This document shows positions 45,637 through 53,528 of a DNA stretch of 53,717 nt, piece after piece. The translations under genes and the position numbers were made by a program. Source of the stretch: Pirellulales bacterium (GTDB lineage Bacteria; Planctomycetota; Planctomycetia; Pirellulales; JANQPP01); assembly GCA_028289405.1 (NCBI GenBank), contig JANQPP010000080.1, forward strand, positions 1 through 53,717, written 5' to 3'. Positions within the stretch are counted from its first letter, which is position 1; each line of letters begins with the position of its first letter. The notes beneath the pieces are model-generated. The model had not been told where the DNA came from and did not search any database. It saw nothing but the letters and a program-made list of their open reading frames with translations.

Positions 45637-46701
45637 ATGACCAAACAATCGGCAAGGATCGCCTTTTTGCTGCTTACCGCTAGCTGGTTCGGTTGCCGCG
45701 CCCCCTTGGAGGCGCCTAGGCAGAATGCCCCGACCGTGGCACGCCCCCCAGCCGTGATGCCCGTCAGCTACGTGCCTCGGGAACTATCGAAAACGTTCCT
45801 GCCCACGTATGTCATCGAGCCGCCCGACGTGCTGTTGATCTCCGCTTTGCACGCCGTTCCCAAGGCGCCATACCGGCTGAATCCTTTCGACACACTGCTC
45901 ATTCAGGTCGAGAATACACTCCCGGATGCCCCGCTTACTGGTCCCTACACGATTGAGCCGGGAGGATACGTCAATCTCGGCGTCGATTACGGACGCATCA
46001 AGGTCTCGAAGCTCACCACCGATGAGGCGGGAACCGTTGTACAGGACCATCTCCGTAAGTTCCTGCGGGATCCGCTGGTCTCCGTGACCTTGGTTGAGGT
46101 CGCCAGCAAGCAACAAATCGCGGGCGAACACCTCGTCGGTCCAGATGGGAACATTACGCTGGGGACCTACGGCAGCGTGCGAATTGGCGGCCTCACGATT
46201 CAAGAAGCCAAAATGCAAATCGAAGCCCATCTCGAGACCTACCTCGAAGACCCCGAGGTCGCGGTGGATGTCTACGCCTACAACAGCAAGTCGTATTACG
46301 TGATTACGCAAGGCGCGGGGCTGGGAGATGGCGTGAGCCGTTTTCCAGTAACTGGAAACGAGACTGTTTTAGACGCCATATCCCAAATCCAAGGATTGGA
46401 TGCCGTCTCTTCCAAAATCATTTGGGTCGCGCGTCCGGCCCCTTCCATTGAGCAGTGCGATCAGATTTTGCCCGTTGATTGGCAAGCGATTACGCAAAGG
46501 GGCATTACCGACACGAATTATCAACTTCTCCCCGGCGACCGCGTATTCATCGCCGAGGACAAGATGGTCGCCTTCGACACTTGGGTCGGGAAGATGATCT
46601 CGCCCTTTGAACGGATCTTCGGTTTCGTCTCGCTGGGAACCCAGACGGTATCCGGAATTCGATTCTTCCAGGAACGTGGAACCCGGGGATTTGGCTTCTA
46701 G
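45637..46701 (+). CDS. Polysaccharide export (Wza-type) lipoprotein
   Basis: About 354 aa from ATG 45637; ATG 45622 is in frame. The lipoprotein signal ends at C18 in LLLTASWFGC. The Poly_export domain is seen as YRLNPFDTLLIQVENT, YTIEPGGYVNLGVDYGRIKV and KFLRDPLVSVTLVEVASK, with a repeat as IAGEHLVGPDGNITLGTYGS and SLBB-like segments further on (SYYVITQGAGLGDGVSRFPV). It would form the outer-membrane channel for a surface polysaccharide. No synthesis genes are adjacent. Confidence 0.9.
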   Translation: MTKQSARIAFLLLTASWFGCRAPLEAPRQNAPTVARPPAVMPVSYVPRELSKTFLPTYVIEPPDVLLISALHAVPKAPYRLNPFDTLLIQVENTLPDAPLTGPYTIEPGGYVNLGVDYGRIKVSKLTTDEAGTVVQDHLRKFLRDPLVSVTLVEVASKQQIAGEHLVGPDGNITLGTYGSVRIGGLTIQEAKMQIEAHLETYLEDPEVAVDVYAYNSKSYYVITQGAGLGDGVSRFPVTGNETVLDAISQIQGLDAVSSKIIWVARPAPSIEQCDQILPVDWQAITQRGITDTNYQLLPGDRVFIAEDKMVAFDTWVGKMISPFERIFGFVSLGTQTVSGIRFFQERGTRGFGF

Positions 46702-46818
46702 GTTGAGATTAGATCCCGACACTTTGTCGGCGTGAGGGATCATGACATACGGATCCAGCATCGTGACCTCATGATTGCCTCGCCGCACCAAACACCGATT
46801 TCAACAAGCATGATCGCC

Positions 46819-47595
46819 ATGGAAAAATTGATTCAAACCACGGGCACGTCACGCATCTTGGCGCTCCTGGCTTGTGTGGCGGGATTCATGGGATGTGCTT
46901 CGCAACCGGCACATCACCTGGCGGGTGGAGCCTATCCTTACTTAGGCCCGTGGCATCCGCATGGGCCACGGCGAGTCTGTTATGTGCCCGATCCGGTGAG
47001 TTATGGTTATCACGCCACCTGTTGGCGTGAATGGTCACCCGAATGGATTGGCTGTCCGCCGTGCGGTGAGTTGGCGGCACCGGTTTATCTCGACGAAGAA
47101 ACGATCGCGACGCCCACGCCGATGTCTCCCGAATTGGACGAGGGTATGCCCAGCGTTCCCTCGCCCTCGTTGTTGGAGGACAACTCTTTCGATGATTCGG
47201 AACCGTCGCTGGATGCTTTTGAAGAAGCGCCGGACGAGCCACCTCCTTTCTCATCCTCGCGGCGTAGCCAGCAGTTGCGACTGCGAGCCACGGGTTGGCT
47301 GCCACTGAATGATGAGGAGAGTGTGGAATCCAAAGAACGAAAACATGCACCGGCCACACGGACGGCGACGGAGCACGTCAAGGAGACGGTCGAATCGAAC
47401 GACAGCGATGAGACGGCCGTGGAGGATCAACCGCACACGGACGAGCAAGAGACGAAAGAGCCACCAGTCGCTTCGGCCATCGCGTTCGAACCGCCGCCGC
47501 CTCCCGTCTACTTAACGGCAATGTTCGCGGCGAGGACCTCGGCACCCTATCTGGCCCCCGTAGTCCTAACGCCTGAGGTTGTCTGGGGACGTTGA
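46819..47595 (+). CDS. Planctomycete-type Cys/Trp-rich envelope lipoprotein
   Basis: About 258 aa if ATG 46819 is the start; the frame opens at 46732. A hydrophobic segment with the lipobox-like GFMGC gives a lipid-anchored protein. The mature N-terminus has the motif YGYHATCWREWSPEWIGCPP, which I recall as recurrent in planctomycete surface proteins. The rest is an acidic, Pro/Ser-rich low-complexity tail. It lies ~120 nt after the Wza-type gene on the same strand, which suggests an envelope function. Confidence 0.75.
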   Translation: MEKLIQTTGTSRILALLACVAGFMGCASQPAHHLAGGAYPYLGPWHPHGPRRVCYVPDPVSYGYHATCWREWSPEWIGCPPCGELAAPVYLDEETIATPTPMSPELDEGMPSVPSPSLLEDNSFDDSEPSLDAFEEAPDEPPPFSSSRRSQQLRLRATGWLPLNDEESVESKERKHAPATRTATEHVKETVESNDSDETAVEDQPHTDEQETKEPPVASAIAFEPPPPPVYLTAMFAARTSAPYLAPVVLTPEVVWGR

Positions 47596-47631
47596 GTGTT
47601 CTGCCCGCGTGAACACACGACATGGCGCGCA

Positions 47632-48891
47632 CTAACCGCTCTCCGCGGTTCCCGTGAGGCAGAGTCGGACCGCTTCGGCGGTCTCGCGACCAGAAGCCAA
47701 GGCACCGTTAATCGACGCGGTGCCCACGTAGTCCCCACAAAAAAAGAGTCCGCTGGAACTTCCCGTGGGTTGTGTTGCGGCAGTCTCCGCCCCAGGCAAC
47801 TGAGCGGGCAAGGCGAACCGGATCGGATACGTCCGCAGGTGGCGCCATTGATCCACGTCGGCGCCAAACCAATCGCGTAGTTGCTCAAAGACTTGCATAC
47901 GCTGTTGGTCCTCATCGCCAGCCGCATCTAGGCACGTCACGGAGACCAGCGACTGATTGGGTGGTGCGTAACTGGGACAAACTTGGCTAGGGACGCATAG
48001 ATTATTGATCGGTCCTTCACCTTCCCCGTTCAATACAAGGATGGGTTCTGCGATTGGCGGTCGGTCCGCTACGAAATAATGACAGCGCACGCCGTGGCTG
48101 GCTGCCGTTGGCTGCTCATCGAGCAATCGCTGACGACTGGGCAAATCCGTGGCAATGACAATGATCTCCGCCTCCAACGTTTCATCGTCCGATAAGCGGA
48201 TGCATCCGTTTTCGATCGCCTCCACCGGAGTGTTCAAACGCACGCAACCTTCTGGAAGATGAGACGCCAATTGTTGGGCCATTGCACCCATCCCCTTCTC
48301 GGGCAGGACCGCGTCCCCGTGGGCGAACATGCGGAACACAAACTCGAAGAACCTGCTCGACGTCTTCAGTTCGCGTTCAAGGAACACTCCCCCCAAAAAG
48401 GGGCGAAAGAACCGCTCAATGATTCGGCTGGAGAATCCGAATTCCTGCAAAGCCGAGAGAGTACTCCGGTCCGGCCGGGAGTAAATCTCCGTCAAGGTCC
48501 CGCCACTGACTTGACGCCGCAACCGCGCGATATTCCATTTGTCATGCCAAGTCCCCACCGGGGATAAGGCGGTAGACACCGCGTGACTGGGCCGCCGCCA
48601 AGGATCGGCGAAACGCTGAAATTTCCCTTCGCAGCGTACCAAGGCGCCGGGTTCAAACGCGTGCAGCTTTAACGCATCGAGATCGAACTGCGTTCGCGCT
48701 TCGGGATATGCGGTGAGCAATACCTGAAAGCCACGGTCGAGGAGAAATCCATTGACGACATCCGTCTGCGCACGGCCACCAACGTCATCCGCCGCCTCGA
48801 GAACTCGAACTTGTAGGCCGGCTTGGTGCAAATGGGATGCACAACTGAGCCCCGCCAACCCGGCTCCCACGATAACTGCCTGCTGCTGCAT
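47632..48891 (-). CDS. FAD-dependent amine-oxidase-like oxidoreductase
   Basis: A 419-aa flavoprotein with the dinucleotide fold VIVGAGLAGLSCASHL, then LEAADDVGGRAQT (the RxGGR-like loop) and a C-terminal FAD-binding region FFCGDYVGTASINGALASGR. The overall pattern fits the NAD(P)-binding/amine oxidase group, which includes protoporphyrinogen oxidase and phytoene desaturase. Substrate specificity cannot be assigned. It is 21 nt downstream of the photolyase gene on the same strand. Confidence 0.88.
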   Translation of the reverse strand: MQQQAVIVGAGLAGLSCASHLHQAGLQVRVLEAADDVGGRAQTDVVNGFLLDRGFQVLLTAYPEARTQFDLDALKLHAFEPGALVRCEGKFQRFADPWRRPSHAVSTALSPVGTWHDKWNIARLRRQVSGGTLTEIYSRPDRSTLSALQEFGFSSRIIERFFRPFLGGVFLERELKTSSRFFEFVFRMFAHGDAVLPEKGMGAMAQQLASHLPEGCVRLNTPVEAIENGCIRLSDDETLEAEIIVIATDLPSRQRLLDEQPTAASHGVRCHYFVADRPPIAEPILVLNGEGEGPINNLCVPSQVCPSYAPPNQSLVSVTCLDAAGDEDQQRMQVFEQLRDWFGADVDQWRHLRTYPIRFALPAQLPGAETAATQPTGSSSGLFFCGDYVGTASINGALASGRETAEAVRLCLTGTAESG

Positions 48892-48912
48892 GCTTTTTCC
48901 TAGATGGATCGT

Positions 48913-50382
48913 CTATTCGGCGGCATACCGCTCCAGATAGCGGTCGAGTCGAAACTTTTTCGCGGTATTTTCGCTGGTCATGTAGCGGATTTTGCCATAG
49001 ATCGGCCTCTCCGGACCCCACGCGCGGTCGTAACGGCCCAGACACCAAAAGATACCGCTGTAGCTATTGGGGTTCCGCCCGTCGAGGGCATATTTGTTGT
49101 TCAATTCGATCATCACTTCCAAGGCATCTCTAGGAGTCGCCGACCATTCGAAGATTTTTTTGCCCCACAGCATGCGAAGATAGTTGTGTATTCGCCCTTC
49201 CCGCAGCAATTGACGTTGAGCGGCATTCCAAATCTCGTCATGCGTCTCCGCGGTCTCGAACGTGTCTAGTGAATAGACATGTTCCCGCTCGTCGTCGGCA
49301 TGCGCTTCCAGGGTTTCGCGGGCCCAATCGGGTAGCGATTCGTATTGGTCGTAGTCATCACGGTGGTGGCACATATTGTATCCGACCTCGCGCCACGTGA
49401 TGAGCTCGTCCAAGAAGGCTTCCACGGCGGGACTGGCTCCCCACCAACTTCGAGACTGGCCCTTGGCATTGTCGGCAAGCTGGCCGGGTTCCCAACCGTC
49501 TTTCTCCATCACTTCCGTGAAAATTTGATGCACCGAGATATGGCCGAAGTGCAGGTAAGGCGACAGTCCGCTTGCTACATCCTCGCCTGGTTCGCTCCGG
49601 TCCTCGGCGTATTTGGAGAGTTTGTCATTCAGGAAGTTTTTTAGCACCTGCTCAGCAGCCCGCGTTCCTCCGGACGTCTCGCACACCGGCACGTCATGGT
49701 CGATGGGCAGCTCTTGCAAACGACCGGGATCCTCCACGAACTCTCGCGGATCACATTCCGGCCAGAGGTCGGTGATCTCCTTCGGAATTTTTTCTAAGTG
49801 GGGTAGGGGCGCGCCATTCAGAGGATCCGCGTATGGAAAGTCGTCTAGGTGCCCACGCAAATTCGACTGCAAAAAACGCCGGAAATCGTAGGCTCGGGCA
49901 AAGACTTTGTCCGTAGCCCGCAAGGGAAAAATACCGTTCGAATCCACGAGTTCGAATCGCACGGGCATCCGTGCGGCGGTGGCTTTGGCCATCCGAGGTA
50001 GGAAAAAGCAAGGAAATTCGTCTCCCACAACCACGCAAGCGCGCCCCGCGAGGGCCGCCAGCAATCCTTTTCCCTTCCCTTTTTCGAGCTCTAAATAGGG
50101 ATAATACGCGATCTTTTTCGCGCGACAATACGCCGCATTGTCCGCCATGCCCTGGATCACGAATTGATGCAAACGATCGCTGGCCCAGCGATAATCGCTT
50201 CGCAAGGCCTCGAAGATTAGTAGCGGCTTCTTCAGGTCACGGCACCATTCGACGGCGCGCTGTAAACTGAAATTCCATCGCATCCGACGGTAAGCCGTCA
50301 TCCAGTATAGAACATACTCTCCCTCACTTCGGGCAACCTCGTCATTCATCCGACGGATACGGGCCACGGGAATGCTGCTCAT
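48913..50382 (-). CDS. phrB: Class II CPD photolyase
   Basis: A light-driven DNA repair flavoprotein, 489 aa. Class II marks are EGEYVLYWMTAYRRMRWN near the N-terminus, SGLSPYLHFGHIS, ITWREVGYNMCHH, and the C-terminal IHNYLRMLWGKKIFEWSATP and LDGRNPNSYSGIFWCLGRYD. It repairs cyclobutane pyrimidine dimers. The adjacent FAD enzyme lies in the same direction. The IS1-family transposon inserted 133 nt upstream of the start may have displaced or replaced its promoter. Confidence 0.95.
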   Translation of the reverse strand: MSSIPVARIRRMNDEVARSEGEYVLYWMTAYRRMRWNFSLQRAVEWCRDLKKPLLIFEALRSDYRWASDRLHQFVIQGMADNAAYCRAKKIAYYPYLELEKGKGKGLLAALAGRACVVVGDEFPCFFLPRMAKATAARMPVRFELVDSNGIFPLRATDKVFARAYDFRRFLQSNLRGHLDDFPYADPLNGAPLPHLEKIPKEITDLWPECDPREFVEDPGRLQELPIDHDVPVCETSGGTRAAEQVLKNFLNDKLSKYAEDRSEPGEDVASGLSPYLHFGHISVHQIFTEVMEKDGWEPGQLADNAKGQSRSWWGASPAVEAFLDELITWREVGYNMCHHRDDYDQYESLPDWARETLEAHADDEREHVYSLDTFETAETHDEIWNAAQRQLLREGRIHNYLRMLWGKKIFEWSATPRDALEVMIELNNKYALDGRNPNSYSGIFWCLGRYDRAWGPERPIYGKIRYMTSENTAKKFRLDRYLERYAAE

Positions 50383-50514
50383 ACCAAGATCATAGCGCTC
50401 TGCTCGCCAATGTCACCTCGGCTTGCCTTGCGGACCAGCGATTGAGTTCGTCTCGATAACCAAGCGGAGCCGCAAACTACCAGGAAGAACGGCACATGCC
50501 GACAGAAACGTTCA

Positions 50515-50522
50515 AGCACTTC
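50515..50522. repeat. Left target-site duplication of the IS1-family element
   Basis: AGCACTTC directly abuts the left terminal repeat and is identical to 53521-53528. An 8-bp duplication fits the IS1 family (usually 8-9 bp). Confidence 0.9.
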
Positions 50523-50541
50523 GGTAGTGGGTCAGTTTGAA
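50523..50541 (+). repeat. Left terminal inverted repeat (19 bp)
   Basis: GGTAGTGGGTCAGTTTGAA, exact reverse complement of 53502-53520. Beyond position 19 the two ends diverge. Confidence 0.95.
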
Positions 50542-50563
50542 TCCGGGAAATCCGAGTGACCGG

Positions 50564-50592
50564 TTGGACGAATCCGGTGGGCATGCCATAAT
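50564..50592 (+). promoter_or_regulatory. Candidate promoter of the KGG gene
   Basis: CATAAT at 50587-50592 as -10, with a weak TTGGAC at 50564-50569 as -35 (spacer 17). The predicted start coincides with the ATG at 50599, implying a leaderless message. Confidence 0.4.
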
Positions 50593-50598
50593 TGGGTT

Positions 50599-50859
50599 AT
50601 GCCTAAACGCTCAAGCAAAAACCCGAAAGACCGTGAGCCCCAGCAAATCGCCAGGGACGTTCTCGATTCTGTCGTTCCCGACGCGGAGAAGGAATCCCCG
50701 CCCGAGGAGGAAAAGCTGGAAAAGAACCCGGCAGCCGTGGCCCTGGGTAGGCTCGGTGGGCTCAAAGGCGGCAAGGCGCGGGCCGAGAAGCTCACGCCGG
50801 AGGAGCGCAAGGAGATTGCCAGGAAAGCTGCGGAAGCTCGTTGGACGAAAAAGGATTGA
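50599..50859 (+). CDS. Small basic KGG-type protein, transposon passenger
   Basis: An 86-aa protein starting at ATG 50599. The N-terminal half is charged and likely disordered. The C-terminus reads AAVALGRLGGLKGGKARAEK, then LTPEERKEIARKAAEARW, a Lys/Arg/Ala pattern of the KGG or stress-induced small-protein kind. It may bind nucleic acid through this basic helix; no activity is established. It is the first gene inside the left end of the element and converges with the unknown gene 6 nt away. It may be a passenger or a regulatory accessory. Confidence 0.75.
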   Translation: MPKRSSKNPKDREPQQIARDVLDSVVPDAEKESPPEEEKLEKNPAAVALGRLGGLKGGKARAEKLTPEERKEIARKAAEARWTKKD

Positions 50860-50865
50860 GTGCCT

Positions 50866-51399
50866 CTATTTTGGTCGCCTGGGCGGTTCGCTTTCGCCGC
50901 TTGGATCGGGGTTGTATTCTGTGTCTTGAGACAATTCTTTTAGATCCTTATCGAAGTTGAAACTAGCCTGGATAAACGCTCCGAACTCATTGTTGTCGTT
51001 GTAGCTATCGAGGTCAGTTTTTATCTGTTTAACTTCTCCCAGAGATTGCTTTCGTCGCGTCTGAACGGAACGCCGCATTTGCTCTGGCTGCATTGAGAAG
51101 ATATCGCTCCAAAAAGTCTTTTGGACGCGACTACCGCTGCTGTCTTCTGCGTCAACTGGGTACGGGTGGTTAGTTCGTACACGCCGGCCCTGGGGATCGG
51201 TGTGGTACTCTTCGCGAAGGGCTCTGCGCATCTTGTCTAAATGGTATTGTGTTCGCCACGATTTTGGCGTTTCCAGCAGCCCTTTATCCTCTGCCCATCC
51301 AATTATTTCCGAGATCGGCGCGGGCCAGCGATTGCCTTCTGCGATGTATTGTTTTTTGACGTCTTGGTAATATTCAGACTGCGTTTTCCTTGTCTTCAT
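50866..51399 (-). CDS. Unrecognised protein downstream of HTH/ImmA gene, transposon passenger
   Basis: A 177-aa soluble protein. The start ATG (51399) is 12 nt after the stop of the HTH/ImmA gene, and a TAGGAG site overlaps that stop, so the two are translationally linked. The N-terminal half is amphipathic with SEIIGWAEDKGLLETPKSW and MRRALREEYHTDPQGRRVRT, and the second half is charged and acidic. I do not recognise a known toxin fold. By position it is a candidate effector or partner of the upstream regulator. No confident function. Confidence 0.7.
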   Translation of the reverse strand: MKTRKTQSEYYQDVKKQYIAEGNRWPAPISEIIGWAEDKGLLETPKSWRTQYHLDKMRRALREEYHTDPQGRRVRTNHPYPVDAEDSSGSRVQKTFWSDIFSMQPEQMRRSVQTRRKQSLGEVKQIKTDLDSYNDNNEFGAFIQASFNFDKDLKELSQDTEYNPDPSGESEPPRRPK

Positions 51400-51411
51400 G
51401 CTAATACACTC

Positions 51412-52524
51412 CTAGTTACCAGTGGTATGGCCCCAACCGTCCGTAAGTGCAGTTGATGTCACAAAATCCCTAATTTTGGCTAGCGTATTCCGCATGGCTG
51501 AATACCTGATCTCTGAACGGAATTGCAACTGCCCGACGATAATTCCGGGATGCACTCGCAATAGGTTGGCTAGTTGATTGATCCTCGACCGACTGTACAT
51601 CGGGCCGACGCGGGTAATGAAGTCCTCCAATACATCTTGATCAATCAACAGTGCCGCAGCTTCCTCGTCTGCACGCTGCTCGATCTTGGATTTTTCGATA
51701 GCAGTTGGTCGTTTCTCACCAACGATGTCAACGTCCACGGACCACCCGTCGCGATGCCTGATATGCGACAACTCGTGACCCAATGTATGCCAAAAGCTAT
51801 CAATTCGATCGAATCGAACTGATAGCGCGATCACCGGTTTGTCCTCGATCCATAGTGCCGCACCATCAATGCGGGAACTTGGAAGTGGCTCGATTACCAT
51901 GAAGCGAACGCCCATCTCAGCGAGAACCACTGGAACCTTGCGAACCTCTTCTGGCCACGCCGCCAACTTTCGAAGCTCTTTGACGCCCCTCTCGAATGAT
52001 CGTTTAGTAAATCGTTCAGCATGAATTGACTGTGCAAGCTGTTTGGCTCGAAAACACCATGCACGCTGATTCGGATTGATAGGGCCGTCAATGGATGACC
52101 GGAGCGAAGCGCCAGCCTGGGGCTCGTCATCGAGCGTGGCTAAGCCGAAGAATTGCAGCAATTCCGATTCGAGCCTAGACAGATCGTCGGATGCAGACAA
52201 CCATCCCCGTTTAGCCATTTCTTTGATGGGTGCCAAATCGTACAGCCGTGCCCGCTTTGCAACAGAAGCATTCGTCTTGTCCTTTAACAAGGAAAGTCGA
52301 TATTTTGCTTCGCGCTGCATCCATATCTCTGGATCGTTGCCAAATGCGGAGCCCAGTGCTGCTGCCATTTCCGGCAGGATCGCGTGTTTTCCATTTAGGA
52401 TTCGGTTCACGGTGGGGAACGGTCGTTCCAAAATCCGCGCCAAATCTGTTTGTGTCCATCCCCTTTGTTTCATTTCCTCTCGGATGAAATCACCGGGCGA
52501 CCGGACCTCTTGCCCATGTGGCAT
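51412..52524 (-). CDS. HigA-like HTH fused to ImmA/IrrE metallopeptidase, transposon passenger
   Basis: About 370 aa from the ATG at 52524, with AAGGAGA 9 nt upstream; the frame is open to 52608. N-terminal HigA-type XRE domain: SPGDFIREEMKQRGWTQTDL, RPFPTVNRILNGK, then MAAALGSAFGNDPEIWMQRE. C-terminal M78/IrrE domain: zinc motif HELSH (H250, E251, H254), a downstream EQRADEEAAALL helix for the third ligand, and VHPGIIVGQLQ. Proteins of this architecture regulate toxins or stress genes by cleaving repressors or acting as antitoxins. It is the first gene of a two-gene operon. Its target here is unknown. Confidence 0.88.
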   Translation of the reverse strand: MPHGQEVRSPGDFIREEMKQRGWTQTDLARILERPFPTVNRILNGKHAILPEMAAALGSAFGNDPEIWMQREAKYRLSLLKDKTNASVAKRARLYDLAPIKEMAKRGWLSASDDLSRLESELLQFFGLATLDDEPQAGASLRSSIDGPINPNQRAWCFRAKQLAQSIHAERFTKRSFERGVKELRKLAAWPEEVRKVPVVLAEMGVRFMVIEPLPSSRIDGAALWIEDKPVIALSVRFDRIDSFWHTLGHELSHIRHRDGWSVDVDIVGEKRPTAIEKSKIEQRADEEAAALLIDQDVLEDFITRVGPMYSRSRINQLANLLRVHPGIIVGQLQFRSEIRYSAMRNTLAKIRDFVTSTALTDGWGHTTGN

Positions 52525-52580
52525 TTTGGTAGTCTCCTTTCTTCCGAAGTGATAGCCCATTGTACTGCACGCCAGAGTTA

Positions 52581-52607
52581 TGTCTATAGGATTATATGAT
52601 ATAGTCA
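52581..52607. promoter_or_regulatory. Imperfect palindrome, candidate operator of the HTH/ImmA operon
   Basis: Half-sites TGTCTATA (52581-52588) and TATAGTCA (52600-52607) are 7/8 matched inverted repeats that flank the minus-strand -10. A HigA-like product would be expected to bind such a site and repress its own operon. This is a sequence inference only. Confidence 0.45.
52591..52596 (-). promoter_or_regulatory. -10 element of the HTH/ImmA operon
   Basis: Perfect TATAAT on the minus strand. No good -35 is seen at standard spacing. The predicted start is near 52584, about 60 nt before the ATG at 52524. Confidence 0.4.
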
Positions 52608-52617
52608 TACAATACTG

Positions 52618-52646
52618 TTGACATACCTTGACCGCTCAAGCATAAT
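52618..52646 (+). promoter_or_regulatory. Transposase promoter
   Basis: TTGACA (52618-52623), a 17-nt spacer and CATAAT (52641-52646), nearly consensus. The predicted start falls on or next to the ATG at 52654, and the -10 overlaps the earlier ATG at 52645, so a leaderless transposase message starting at 52654 is likely. Confidence 0.6.
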
Positions 52647-52653
52647 GACGGCT

Positions 52654-53511
52654 ATGAACGTACTGCCTTTCGAAAAACGATGTGCCGTGATTCGATGCCT
52701 GGTCGATGGATGCTCCATCCGGGCCACCACTAGAATCACTGGCGTGGCCAAGAACACAATCCAGCGTTTGACTCGGGCCATGGGCGAAGCTTGCTTGGAA
52801 TACCAAGACCAAGCCCTTCGCAATCTGAAGTGCCGTCGCGTGCAGATGGATGAGGTTTGGTGCTTCTGCTACGCGAAGGACAAGAACTTGCCCGACTCAA
52901 TGCGTGGCGAGCCCGGTGTTGGTTCCATCTGGACTTGGACGGCTTTATGCGCGGATACGAAGCTGCTTTTCTCGTGGCGATTGGGCGCCCGTGACGCGGC
53001 GACGGCCCATGCGTTCATCCGGGACGTTTCCGAGAGATTGGCCAATCGCGTGCAGTTGACCACGGATGGAAACCGAACCTACCTGGACGCCATCGACGAC
53101 TATTTCGGTTGCAATGTCGATTTCGCTCAACTGGTGAAGCTATACGGCGAAGGGAACGAGGAGCACCGCTACAGCCCTGGAAAATGCTTGGGGGCCAAAA
53201 AGAAAGCGGTCATGGGACAACCCGATCCGGACCACATTTCCACGAGCTACGCCGAACGGCAAAACCTCAATATCCGCATGCAAAACCGACGGTTCACGCG
53301 GCTGACGAACGCCTTTTCAAAGAAAGCCGAGATGCTGGCCTACAGCGTTTCCATCACGTTCATGTACCACAATTTCGTGCGAATCCACCAGACGATCAAA
53401 AGTACGCCGGCATTGCGGGCCGGCGCGGCGGATCGAAAATGGAGCATCGAAGACATGGTGGCACTTTTGCCCGAACGTCAGTGGCCCTTGCCGGAAAAGA
53501 TTTCAAACTGA
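52654..53511 (+). CDS. IS1-family transposase
   Basis: DDE transposase of about 285 aa from ATG 52654; ATG 52645 and TTG 52618 are in frame. An N-terminal HTH region (MNVLPFEKRCAVIRCLVDGC, SIRATTRITGVAKNTIQRL) is followed by the catalytic triad: D in QMDEVW (codon at 52849), D in LTTDGN (53065) and E in SYAERQNLN (53254). The end RFTRLTNAFSKK matches the conserved IS1 C-terminal region. It is a single open frame, without the programmed frameshift of classical IS1. The stop is inside the right terminal repeat. Confidence 0.93.
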   Translation: MNVLPFEKRCAVIRCLVDGCSIRATTRITGVAKNTIQRLTRAMGEACLEYQDQALRNLKCRRVQMDEVWCFCYAKDKNLPDSMRGEPGVGSIWTWTALCADTKLLFSWRLGARDAATAHAFIRDVSERLANRVQLTTDGNRTYLDAIDDYFGCNVDFAQLVKLYGEGNEEHRYSPGKCLGAKKKAVMGQPDPDHISTSYAERQNLNIRMQNRRFTRLTNAFSKKAEMLAYSVSITFMYHNFVRIHQTIKSTPALRAGAADRKWSIEDMVALLPERQWPLPEKISN

Positions 53512-53520
53512 CCCACTACC
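53502..53520 (-). repeat. Right terminal inverted repeat (19 bp)
   Basis: TTCAAACTGACCCACTACC, the exact reverse complement of 50523-50541. It contains the last codons and stop of the transposase. Confidence 0.95.
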
Positions 53521-53528
53521 AGCACTTC
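53521..53528. repeat. Right target-site duplication
   Basis: AGCACTTC, identical to the left duplication at 50515-50522. Confidence 0.9.

Larger units (their letters stand above)
50523..53520 (+). mobile_element. IS1-family transposon with passenger genes (2998 bp)
   Basis: Bounded by perfect 19-bp inverted repeats and flanked by an 8-bp direct duplication, AGCACTTC. It contains an IS1-type transposase at the right end, and three passenger genes: a small KGG protein (+), an unknown protein (-) and a HigA-like HTH/ImmA-IrrE protein (-). The transposase stop lies inside the right repeat. Perfect ends and duplication argue for a recent, intact insertion. It sits between the photolyase gene and tRNA-Pro. 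Minimal IS1 elements are much shorter, so roughly two thirds of the element is cargo. Confidence 0.93.
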
